Below are positions 1-6,258 of a stretch of 10,081 nucleotides of DNA, in pieces (positions within the stretch are counted from its first letter, which is position 1; the number at the start of each line of letters is the position of its first letter). The DNA comes from JBEKHT01 sp050012135. GTDB lineage: Bacteria > Chloroflexota > Anaerolineae > Anaerolineales > RBG-16-64-43. Location of the stretch: contig JBEKHT010000070.1 of the NCBI GenBank assembly GCA_050012135.1, positions 1 to 10,081 on the forward strand, in the 5' to 3' direction. The translations under genes and the position numbers were made by a program. The notes under the pieces were generated by a model. It was not told where the DNA came from. It did no database searches and saw nothing but the letters and a program-made list of their open reading frames with translations.

Positions 1-108
1 CGGAAATCACAAGCGCCCAGGTCAAGTCCCATGGTGCAGACCTTTCCGAAAAACATAGGGGTTTCTCGGCACTTTCTTGATTCTTGACCCCGAATGGGGA
101 AAGTTCGG

Positions 109-1146
109 CTAGCGTGACTCCGTTGCTGTCGGCCAGCGGGTGTCCGTCGGAACAGGGGTCATCGGTATGGCCGTGGAGGTCGGAGGGGGAGTCCATTCCG
201 TTGCGGTCGGCATGCGCGTCTCGGACGGCACCGGCGTGCGGGTGGGCATTCGCGGAAGCGGGAGGGTGGGGGTCGCCGAAGGCGTGGCTGTGAAGGTGGG
301 GGTGGGAGTAGGCGTGTTCGTCGGAGGATTGCCCACCACCGTGAACCGCCCAGTGGATTTCCATTCGGTCCCCACGAAGATCTGAATCTCGTAGTTGCCG
401 GGCAGAAAGTATCCAGGGGCCACGTTCCAGTCGGTGAATCCGTAACCTCCCACTCCGGCGTCCCAGGGATGACTCTCGGAGTACACCACCACCTGGTCCC
501 GATACCAGACTGCCGTCCACTGCACCCCGGCGTTCATGTGGTCGTAGGAGAAGAAACCGTAGATGTGGCTGACCGGATTCAAGAAGACATCACTTGCACC
601 GAAGGCCCGATAGTCAGCGGTGAAATACTTCGCCACCGTGACTGGGCTAAACGCGGCGTCCGGCCGCGGCGTCACCAGGGCCGAAAAGGTCTGCGCAATC
701 GAAGGAGGAAGATGGGGCGTGGGGGTCGGGGGGAGTGTGTAGGTCGGCCCGGGGGTGAGGGTAATCGTGGGAGGACGGGTGTTAGCCGGCGTGAGCGTGA
801 TCGTGGGCGTGAGCGTGAGCGTGGGGGTGAGCGTGAGCGTGGGCGTTTCCGTAATCGTGGGCGTGGCGACCACATAGTGAAAGGCGGTCGGAACGCCGAA
901 GGCCCGGACAATCCCAGCCAGGCCTGCAAACCCGGCGGCCAGGGCAATCAGCCGCCATCCAGCCTGGAAGGCCTCACGCCGCAGAAGGTAGAAAGGCTGG
1001 CGCGGCGCTCGCCGGAGGCTTCTGAACCCTGCGAGCAGAGCCAGAAGGGCTCCCACCAGGAGCAATCCGGTGGCGAGCCAGATCGTTTGTTCCACAGAAA
1101 GATGGAGAAGCAAGCAAAGCTCCAGTTCGAGGAATTGCGGAGCCAT
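109..1146 (-). CDS. Membrane-anchored protein with Thr-Pro repeat linkers and a beta-sandwich-like domain
   Basis: Specific function unrecognised. Counting from the ATG at 1146 (345 residues), two hydrophobic helices are visible at about 22-41 and 64-83. The basic loop between them (RSLRR, RR) suggests a cytoplasmic loop, with the rest outside. A Thr-Pro-rich linker follows (about 94-148, TPTLTL-type repeats), then a compact domain at about 160-270 rich in Trp, Tyr and Gly (YDHMNAG, PGNYEIQIFVG, SGRFTV) that looks like an Ig-like beta sandwich, then a second TPT-rich tail (273-345). This layout is common in Chloroflexota surface proteins (family knowledge); an extracellular ligand-binding or sensing role is only inferred. 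The start is uncertain: the ATG overlaps a TATAAT on the same strand. A TTG at 1113 has GGAG six bases upstream, and a GTG lies at 1095. Any of these keeps both helices. The frame stays open further upstream, but that part overlaps the methyltransferase gene and looks non-coding. Confidence 0.75.
   Translation of the reverse strand: MAPQFLELELCLLLHLSVEQTIWLATGLLLVGALLALLAGFRSLRRAPRQPFYLLRREAFQAGWRLIALAAGFAGLAGIVRAFGVPTAFHYVVATPTITETPTLTLTPTLTLTPTITLTPANTRPPTITLTPGPTYTLPPTPTPHLPPSIAQTFSALVTPRPDAAFSPVTVAKYFTADYRAFGASDVFLNPVSHIYGFFSYDHMNAGVQWTAVWYRDQVVVYSESHPWDAGVGGYGFTDWNVAPGYFLPGNYEIQIFVGTEWKSTGRFTVVGNPPTNTPTPTPTFTATPSATPTLPLPRMPTRTPVPSETRMPTATEWTPPPTSTAIPMTPVPTDTRWPTATESR
115..237 (-). repeat. 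26-codon duplication in the C-terminal TPT tail
   Basis: Two copies of a 15-residue segment, TPVPSETRMPTATEW (DNA 193-237) and TPVPTDTRWPTATES (DNA 115-159), lie exactly 78 bases apart. The DNA is also alike: 121-132 and 199-210 differ at one base. This looks like an in-frame internal duplication that has since diverged. Confidence 0.6.
755..862. repeat. 18-bp tandem repeat, six degenerate units, coding for the TPT linker
   Basis: Six units of 18 bp in register. The clearest three are at 791-808, 809-826 and 827-844, each starting GTGAGCGTGA and ending GTGGGC or GTGGGG. Degenerate units lie at 755-772 and 845-862 (both with GTAATCGTGG), and a poor one at 773-790. On the minus strand each unit encodes six residues of the Thr-Pro-Thr-Leu type, so array length changes would alter linker length without breaking the frame. 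Confidence 0.7.
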
Positions 1147-1150
1147 TATA
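1145..1150 (-). promoter_or_regulatory. Putative -10 box for the TPT-repeat membrane protein
   Basis: A perfect TATAAT on the minus strand, read from 1150 to 1145. No good -35 is visible at 16-18 bases. A transcript from here would start near 1138, downstream of the ATG at 1146, which would favour the TTG (1113) or GTG (1095) start of the gene. Confidence 0.45.
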
Positions 1151-1170
1151 GCATGTGCGTTCGCTGGATT

Positions 1171-1176
1171 TATAAT
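1171..1176 (+). promoter_or_regulatory. Putative -10 box for the methyltransferase gene
   Basis: A perfect TATAAT on the plus strand, placed so that transcription would begin near 1183, about 58 bases before the preferred start codon at 1241. No convincing -35 hexamer is present. It mirrors the minus-strand box at 1145-1150. Confidence 0.45.
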
Positions 1177-1240
1177 GGCCGCGTTTCGGCAACAATTATC
1201 CATGAGGCAATTCGATATTGAATCAGGACCTGGAGGGAAG

Positions 1241-1831
1241 ATGGAGCCCCCGAACGACCTGGTTTTTGACAGCCTCACCACCCGAATGGGTCGCCTACAC
1301 GTGGCGGTCTCCCAAAGCGGGCTCGTCTCCATCGGGCTGGGAGGGTCCCTGCGCAGATTCCTCGACCTCGTGAAGCGCCCTGGCCAACTGACCCCACGCA
1401 GAGATCGGGGAGCGGTCCGACCCTATGCCCGCCAGTTGCGGGAATACCTGGCAGGCCATCGGAGGAGGTTCACCTTGCCTATCGACTGGCGCAGGATGTC
1501 GCCGTTTCAGAGACGGGTATTGAAGGCGACTTCTCGGATTTCCTACGGACAGACCAAAACCTACGGTGAAATCGCGGATCAGGCTGGGCACCCGGGCGCG
1601 GCTCGGGCCGTCGGCCAGGCGATGGGATCCAATCCCGTGCCCCTCGTCATCCCTTGCCACCGTGTCTTGGGGGCGGGCGGATCCCTGGGCGGGTACAGCG
1701 CGCCAGGCGGGGTCGACCTGAAGCGGCGACTGCTCCAGCTGGAAGGTGCCGTTTTCCCCGCGGCCCGGGAGCCCTTCCACAGGAACCCTCCCGCAACCAA
1801 GCGGGCATCTCTTGGGTCGCACTCCGCTTGA
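1241..1831 (+). CDS. ogt: Methylated-DNA--protein-cysteine S-methyltransferase (Ogt/MGMT type)
   Basis: Repairs O6-alkylguanine in DNA by irreversible transfer of the alkyl group to its own active-site cysteine (family knowledge). The 196-residue product has the hallmark IPCHRV motif, placing the acceptor at Cys139. Upstream are the DNA-binding helix-turn-helix region with the YGEIA segment (about 108-112), an arginine-finger candidate in the ARAVG segment (R122) and the Asn hinge (N131). GGYSAPGGVDLKRRLLQLEG (151-170) matches the usual C-terminal end of the domain. A tail of about 26 residues after it is unlike the core family. I chose the ATG at 1241 because GGAGG (1232-1236) sits just upstream and the domain begins right after. 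In-frame ATGs at 1175 and 1202 are possible longer starts. The gene is divergent from the TPT protein and lies 85 bases before the transporter gene, with which it may be co-transcribed. Confidence 0.93.
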   Translation: MEPPNDLVFDSLTTRMGRLHVAVSQSGLVSIGLGGSLRRFLDLVKRPGQLTPRRDRGAVRPYARQLREYLAGHRRRFTLPIDWRRMSPFQRRVLKATSRISYGQTKTYGEIADQAGHPGAARAVGQAMGSNPVPLVIPCHRVLGAGGSLGGYSAPGGVDLKRRLLQLEGAVFPAAREPFHRNPPATKRASLGSHSA

Positions 1832-1916
1832 GCAGGCCAGCGGTTCCACGACTGATCCTCACGCGAGCGCGCGGCCTTCCCTGAGTTGAGCTGGTGAGAG
1901 AGGGCGGATAAGGCGT

Positions 1917-2807
1917 ATGAAGCAATGGGGAGCCTTCTGGCTTCTTGGCCTGATTTGGGGCAGCTCCTTCCTCTGGATACGGATCGCCGTCCAGGAGATC
2001 GGACCTGTTACCCTGGTAAGCTTTCGGCTTCTCTTTGGTGTGCTCGGTCTAGCCATCGTGATGCTGTGGATGAGACCCCCCCTCCCTCGCGACGCACGCA
2101 CCTGGATGCTGTTGGCGCTCCTGGGCATCGTCAACACGGCGATTCCCTTCGTGCTTATTTCCTGGGGCGAGACACGCATTCCGTCTGCTCTGGCCGCTAT
2201 TCTCAACGGCTCCACACCCCTTTTCACGATCGTCATTGCTCATCTCTTCCTCCGCGACGATCGCATCACGGTGGCGCGGGTCGCAGGTTTGGTCGTTGGC
2301 TTCGCCGGGATTGTCGTGCTTCTGAGCCGGGACCTAGGGGCCACGCGCCTGGGGAGCTCCCTGCCCGCCCAGGGCGCTGTTCTCCTGGCAGCCCTCTTCT
2401 ATGCGGGGAGCGCCGTCTTCGCACGTTCTCGCTTTCACGGGGTTTCTCCGATCGTCCATGCCTTCCTTCCCTTGGTTGCTGCGGATGCGGTCGTGTCGTT
2501 GCTCCTCCCTGCCGTCGAGGCTCCTGTGCGCCTGCCTTCGTTACCGATCACTTGGCTCGCCCTGGCTTGGCTCGGCCTTCTGGGTTCGTGCCTGGCCTAT
2601 CTTCTGTACTACTACCTCATTCACGCCTGGGGCCCAACGAGGGCTACGGTAGTAACGTATGTTTTTCCCGTCGTCGGTCTCGTGCTGGGCATCCTCTTTC
2701 TTCACGAGAAGGCGGACTGGAGGCTCCTGGGCGGGGCGGCGCTGATTGTGGGAAGCATCGGGATAATCAATCTAAGAGAGAGAGCAGTCCTCAGCCGCAG
2801 CTCGTAG
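1917..2807 (+). CDS. EamA/DMT-family transporter (10-helix permease)
   Basis: A 296-residue, very hydrophobic protein with about ten membrane helices arranged as two EamA repeats, the usual length of the drug/metabolite transporter superfamily. The first repeat opens with WGSSFLWIRIAVQEIGP (14-30) and closes with NGSTPLFTIVIAHLFLRDD (97-115) and a GxxxGFAGIVVLL helix. The second carries the matching TYVFPVVGLVLGILFLHEK (247-265) and GSIGIINL end. Family members export or import small metabolites such as amino acids or nucleosides; the substrate cannot be read from the sequence. The ATG at 1917 gives the expected N-terminus, but only a weak AAGG lies just before it, and the purine-rich stretch GAGAGAGGG sits further up. 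Transcription may come from the methyltransferase promoter. Confidence 0.9.
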   Translation: MKQWGAFWLLGLIWGSSFLWIRIAVQEIGPVTLVSFRLLFGVLGLAIVMLWMRPPLPRDARTWMLLALLGIVNTAIPFVLISWGETRIPSALAAILNGSTPLFTIVIAHLFLRDDRITVARVAGLVVGFAGIVVLLSRDLGATRLGSSLPAQGAVLLAALFYAGSAVFARSRFHGVSPIVHAFLPLVAADAVVSLLLPAVEAPVRLPSLPITWLALAWLGLLGSCLAYLLYYYLIHAWGPTRATVVTYVFPVVGLVLGILFLHEKADWRLLGGAALIVGSIGIINLRERAVLSRSS

Positions 2808-2910
2808 GGGAGCTTTCGCGCGGAACGGCTGGAATCAGAGAATCTGCGGCGGGCCCTTGCAAGAGGCGGGACCCCCTTCGCCCTCGGTCAATGGTTCCCG
2901 GAACGACCTA

Positions 2911-2917
2911 AGGAGGG
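2911..2917 (+). promoter_or_regulatory. Strong Shine-Dalgarno of the S41 protease gene
   Basis: AGGAGGG, immediately preceded by A, lies three to four bases before the ATG at 2921. This is the best ribosome binding site in the window and fixes the start of the lipoprotein. An 11-bp palindrome, GTTCCCGGAAC (2894-2904), lies just upstream; its role is unknown. Confidence 0.7.
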
Positions 2918-2920
2918 TCG

Positions 2921-4960
2921 ATGAAAAAGAATCTCAAATGGCCCAGCTTCATCGTCGTGGCCGTGGGCGCGCTGACCTTGGCCTGCCAGACCTCGTTGTT
3001 GTCTTCTCCCGTGAATCCGACCCCCTCCCTGGCCAATCTTCCTGCCTCCACAGCTCAGGGCTCCCAGCCCCTCGAGATTACGGGCAGCTTCAATTACACC
3101 AATGACATCCTCACGACATACTATGTCGAGCACGAAGTCGCTCTGGTCGACATGTACGGGTTCGTGACGCGCAACCAAGAGTGGGAAATCCCTGTAGACT
3201 CGCAAGTCCTGGGCTTCCTCCAAATCGACGAGAGCGCCAAGCACGGAACCTATCACCTCGAGCTACCCGAGCGGCCCTTAGGGACCCTCGTCAACGTCAG
3301 TCAGGGAGTCCGCCAGGGGCAGGGAGTGGAGGTGTGGGCCGCTGCCTACTGGGGCAACCTCACGGGGGGGCCCTATTCGGAGGGAGATGATGTGTCGCGG
3401 GGTTGGCCAACCTATCTGGCCTCGGTGATCACGGATCCTCAGAACCACGACGAGGTTACGGGTGGAAAACTCGTGGTTTGGTCCCCCGACAATGGCGAGT
3501 ACTTCCCCACCGGGTTCGGTCCGGATGGCAAGCTGTTTACGAAGGATGATCCGGTCGGCCCGATTCCGGCTGGCTACTCCGTCGTGGATCTGAGCCAAAA
3601 TCCATTCCAAGTCAGCCAGGAGGCGAGACCGGACCTGACCTTGTATGAGCCGAACGATATGGCCATTAAGGACTTTTCGAAGCTCTCCTACACCGAGGCC
3701 TTTCGCCAGACGGTCGATTTCGCCCGAACGGAGTACGCCTTCAATGCGATCCCGGGAAAGCAACTCGACTGGGATGCCCTCTCGAACCAGATCGAGCCGG
3801 TCGTTGCGGCGGCCGAGAAAGCCCGCGATCCGAAGCAATTCGCCCTCGCCCTGAAGCAATTCACCTTGGCTTTTCATGATGGGCACACCGGCCTAGCCGG
3901 CAGCTTGGTCGACCAAATAGACCAGGAGAGCACTTCCTCAGGTTATGGCTTCGCCATCCGCGAATTGGACAGCGGCCAGGTGATCGTAGTGTATCTGACC
4001 AGTGGAGGACCCGCGGCCCAGGCGGGGATACAGGTCGGCGCGCAGGTTCTGCAGTTCAACGGGAAACCGATTGGGGATGCAATCGGACAGGTCCAGCCTC
4101 TCGATGGCCCCTTCTCGACGAGTTATGGTCTTCGCTACGAACAGGCGAGATACCTCTTGCGCGCCTCGGAGGGGACCTCAGCCCAAGTCGAGTTTGCCAA
4201 TCCCGGAAAGAGCCCCCAGACGGTGACCCTGCGCGCGGTTCAAGAGACGGACAGTTTCGATAAGACGCAGATTGATTGGAACTACCAACCCGGTCCGATG
4301 CCCGAGACGTATGAGATCATCAGCACGGGAGCAGGCTCTGCGGACATTGGCTATATCCAGATAAACAGCAATAACGATGATCTCAGTCTGCTCTACCGGC
4401 TCTTCACGCATGCGCTGCAAACTTTTGCCGACTATCAGGTGTCGGACGTAGTTATCGATTTGCGGGTCAACTTCGGAGGATCGCCCCTTGGGCTGGCGGG
4501 TTATCTCACCAACCAGAACATCACCGAGGGACAACTGGAGTACTACAGCGCAAAGACGGGCAAGTTCGAGGCGGAAGAACCTCCGGACATTATCTACCCG
4601 GACCAGACCCAGTTTCGAATCCAGCATCTGGCCGTCCTGGTCGACCAGTTCTGCTACAGCGCCTGCGAACTGGAAGCCTACGGGCTCAGCAAGCTGCCGG
4701 GCGTGCAAGTCGTGGGTCAGTACCCTACCGCGGGAACAGAAGCCGAGGTGGCTCGCGGGCAGGTTGACTTGCCCGAGGGGATCTCGCTACAAATCCCCAC
4801 GGGGCGCTTCGTCAACCCGGATGGATCGCTCTTCCTCGAAGGGACGGGGGTGATGCCGACCGTGAAGGTCCCGGTGGACGCCAATTCGGTCCTGTCCGAT
4901 CTGTCCCCCGGTCAGGACGTCGTTCTCCAGGCCGCGGTAAACGCTCTGCTTTCGCGCTGA
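2921..4960 (+). CDS. Lipoprotein S41-family serine protease with PDZ domain and unknown N-terminal domain
   Basis: 679 residues. The N-terminus is a lipoprotein signal (KK, hydrophobic stretch, then LTLAC with Cys22), followed by a Ser/Pro/Thr-rich spacer to about 48, so the protein is probably anchored outside the membrane. Residues about 50-240 form a domain I do not recognise; PDGKLFTKDD (201-210) looks like a possible metal-binding loop. A helical S41 N-terminal region (256-325) ends in DGHT (His322). A PDZ domain covers about 340-395 (GGPAAQAGIQVGAQVLQFNG). The S41 catalytic domain spans about 475-653, with VIDLRVNFGG, then FCYSACE (Ser580 as likely nucleophile) and FLEGTGVMPT (Glu640). 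The Lys of the CtpA-type TxGKG motif appears to be Thr606 in TAGTE. That points to a tricorn/S41B-like Ser-His-Glu arrangement, or to loss of activity. It follows the transporter gene after 113 bases but has its own strong ribosome binding site. Confidence 0.85.
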   Translation: MKKNLKWPSFIVVAVGALTLACQTSLLSSPVNPTPSLANLPASTAQGSQPLEITGSFNYTNDILTTYYVEHEVALVDMYGFVTRNQEWEIPVDSQVLGFLQIDESAKHGTYHLELPERPLGTLVNVSQGVRQGQGVEVWAAAYWGNLTGGPYSEGDDVSRGWPTYLASVITDPQNHDEVTGGKLVVWSPDNGEYFPTGFGPDGKLFTKDDPVGPIPAGYSVVDLSQNPFQVSQEARPDLTLYEPNDMAIKDFSKLSYTEAFRQTVDFARTEYAFNAIPGKQLDWDALSNQIEPVVAAAEKARDPKQFALALKQFTLAFHDGHTGLAGSLVDQIDQESTSSGYGFAIRELDSGQVIVVYLTSGGPAAQAGIQVGAQVLQFNGKPIGDAIGQVQPLDGPFSTSYGLRYEQARYLLRASEGTSAQVEFANPGKSPQTVTLRAVQETDSFDKTQIDWNYQPGPMPETYEIISTGAGSADIGYIQINSNNDDLSLLYRLFTHALQTFADYQVSDVVIDLRVNFGGSPLGLAGYLTNQNITEGQLEYYSAKTGKFEAEEPPDIIYPDQTQFRIQHLAVLVDQFCYSACELEAYGLSKLPGVQVVGQYPTAGTEAEVARGQVDLPEGISLQIPTGRFVNPDGSLFLEGTGVMPTVKVPVDANSVLSDLSPGQDVVLQAAVNALLSR

Positions 4961-5007
4961 ATCGAGAACGCTTGAGGTGAGGGGAAACGCTTCGATCTCA
5001 GAAGCGC

Positions 5008-5040
5008 GGCCCGCTCCTCCGGGAGCGGGCCGATTGTTTC
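5008..5040 (+). terminator. Hairpin terminator after the S41 gene
   Basis: A perfect 10-bp stem, GGCCCGCTCC (5008-5017) with GGAGCGGGCC (5022-5031), closes a TCCG tetraloop. In RNA this is C(UCCG)G, an unusually stable UNCG-class loop. A modest T-rich run, GATTGTTTC, follows on the plus strand. It lies 47 bases past the S41 stop and 26 bases before the prfB stop on the other strand. The minus-strand flank is not T-rich, so it fits the S41 transcript best, though the stem could also protect the prfB 3' end. Confidence 0.75.
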
Positions 5041-5057
5041 CGGCGCAATCCCCCTCT

Positions 5058-6186
5058 TCACTCCTCCTTGTCGAGGGTGCCCGCCCCGGAAAGCGCGGCC
5101 GTGGGGTGGATGCCGAAGCGCAAATACGACTCAATCAGGGGGTCGATTTCCCCATTGAGGACGGCGGCGGTGTTGCTCGTCTCGTACCCGGTGCGATGAT
5201 CTTTGACCATCTGGTAGGGGTGCAGGACGTAGGACCGAATCTGGTTCCCCCATTCGGCCTTGATGTGCTCCCCCTTGATCGCGGCCAGTTCACGTTCTTG
5301 CTCCTCGCGCTGGAGATCCAGCAAGCGGGCCCGCAACACGCGCAAGGCATTCTCCCGATTCTGAGTTTGCGAGCGCTCGTTTTGGCAGGTGACCACGATC
5401 CCCGTCGGCAGGTGTGTAATGCGGATCGCCGTTTCGTTCTTCTGCACGTTCTGACCGCCCGCGCTGGAGGCGCGATAGGTCTCAATCTTCAGGTCCGTCG
5501 AGGGGATCTCAACCTCGGTTGCCTCCTTTACCTGAGGATAGACCTCCACCAGCGCAAAAGAGGTGTGCCGTCGGCTGGCGGCATCGAAAGGCGAAAGCCG
5601 GACCAGGCGGTGGACCCCTTTTTCCGCGCGCAGGTAGCCGTAGGCATTCAATCCGTTTACGGCGAGAGTCACGCTCTTCGTTCCCGCTTCCTCTCCCTCC
5701 GTCTCATCCAAGACCTCGACCTCATACCGATGGATCTCCGCCCAGCGCAGATACATGCGCTGGAGCATCGAGGTCCAGTCCTGAGCATCCGTGCCTCCCG
5801 CTCCAGCATGGATGGCCAGCACGGCATTGCTCGAGTCGTACTTGCCCGAGAGCATCGCCCCCAGCCCTCTGCGCCCGATTTCCTCCTCCAGGGAAGCCAC
5901 CTCAGCCGCCAGCTCGGCCCGCAGTCCTTCGTCTCCCAGCTGGACCAGTTCGGTCGCATCCAGGAGGCGGCGTTCCAGCCCGCGCCAGCTCTGCACGTCC
6001 CCACGCAGGCGCGCGATGTCCTGCATCAGTTGTTTGGCTTTTTCGGCGTCCGACCACAGAGAAGGGACAGAGGCTTGCTCTTCCAGCTTGGAGAGCTCGG
6101 TTTCCTTGGCAGGCAGGTCAAAGGCGCACCAGAAGGTTCTGCAATCTCTCGTGCTGGGCCCGCAAGCGTTCGAATAAGTCATCCAT
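5058..6186 (-). CDS. prfB: Peptide chain release factor 2 (RF2), made by programmed +1 frameshifting
   Basis: RF2 recognises UGA and UAA stop codons on the ribosome and triggers peptide release. The gene is split across two frames. The zero frame starts at the ATG at 6186 and runs 22 codons to an in-frame TGA (6118-6120) inside CTTTGAC. After a +1 slip it continues at GAC (6119) to the stop at 5058, giving 375 residues against 365 in E. coli. The joined N-terminus (DDLFERLRAQHERLQNLLVR, then L-DLPAKE) matches the expected RF2 start. Visible motifs are SPF at 198-200 (the RF2-specific stop-codon tripeptide) and GGQ at 243-245 (peptidyl hydrolysis), both offset by seven from E. coli numbering. 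A ribosome binding site AGGAG (6197-6201) supports the start. The second frame stays open up to 6353, so a simple ORF call would give a false N-terminus. It lies 72 bases after ftsY and is probably in its operon. Confidence 0.95.
6117..6123 (-). promoter_or_regulatory. prfB: prfB programmed +1 frameshift site (CTT TGA C)
   Basis: On the minus strand the sequence reads CTT (6123-6121), TGA (6120-6118), C. This is the conserved RF2 autoregulatory slip site: low RF2 lets the ribosome pause at UGA and shift to GAC. The usual AGGGGG stimulator three bases upstream is replaced by CTGGTG (6127-6132). It can offer only a short GGUG pairing with the CACC of the anti-Shine-Dalgarno. Confidence 0.92.
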
Positions 6187-6196
6187 GGATTGACGT

Positions 6197-6201
6197 CTCC
6201 T
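6197..6201 (-). promoter_or_regulatory. prfB: Ribosome binding site deciding the prfB start
   Basis: AGGAG, within GAGGAGA, lies ten bases upstream of the ATG at 6186 on the minus strand. It supports the zero-frame start rather than any start in the other frame further upstream. Confidence 0.65.
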
Positions 6202-6258
6202 CTTGGCAAAAAGTACGGCCCAGAGCGGCGGCTTGAGCCTCTCGGCCAGTCGCCACCC

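Larger units (their letters stand above)
1142..1179. repeat. 9-bp perfect inverted repeat between divergent genes, each arm holding a -10-like TATAAT
   Basis: GCCATTATA (1142-1150) and TATAATGGC (1171-1179) are exact reverse complements separated by 20 bases. Each arm contains TATAAT reading outward, one toward the minus-strand membrane protein and one toward the methyltransferase gene. The symmetry could reflect a bidirectional promoter, a regulator operator, or both. Confidence 0.6.

Noticed and set aside
86..101. Short hairpin CCCCGAATGGGG after the TPT gene as a terminator
   Set aside because: Only four base pairs with a four-base loop and no T-run on the minus strand; too weak to call.
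469..1221. 250-residue plus-strand ORF rich in Arg-Glu-Arg-Gly repeats
   Set aside because: It is the antisense reading of the 18-bp TPT repeat and the membrane helices. It has no domain and no ribosome binding site, and the minus-strand frame explains the sequence.
1886..1912. TTGAGC ... GATAAG as a promoter for the transporter gene
   Set aside because: Spacing is 15 bases and both hexamers are poor matches; not distinguishable from chance.
1925..2911. 328-residue ORF overlapping the EamA transporter
   Set aside because: Rich in Arg, Ser, Pro and Gly with no domain, it lies in another frame of a clear 10-helix transporter.
4977..6236. 419-residue plus-strand ORF opposite prfB
   Set aside because: It is antisense to RF2, whose SPF and GGQ motifs are unambiguous. 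The long open frame is a GC-rich shadow.
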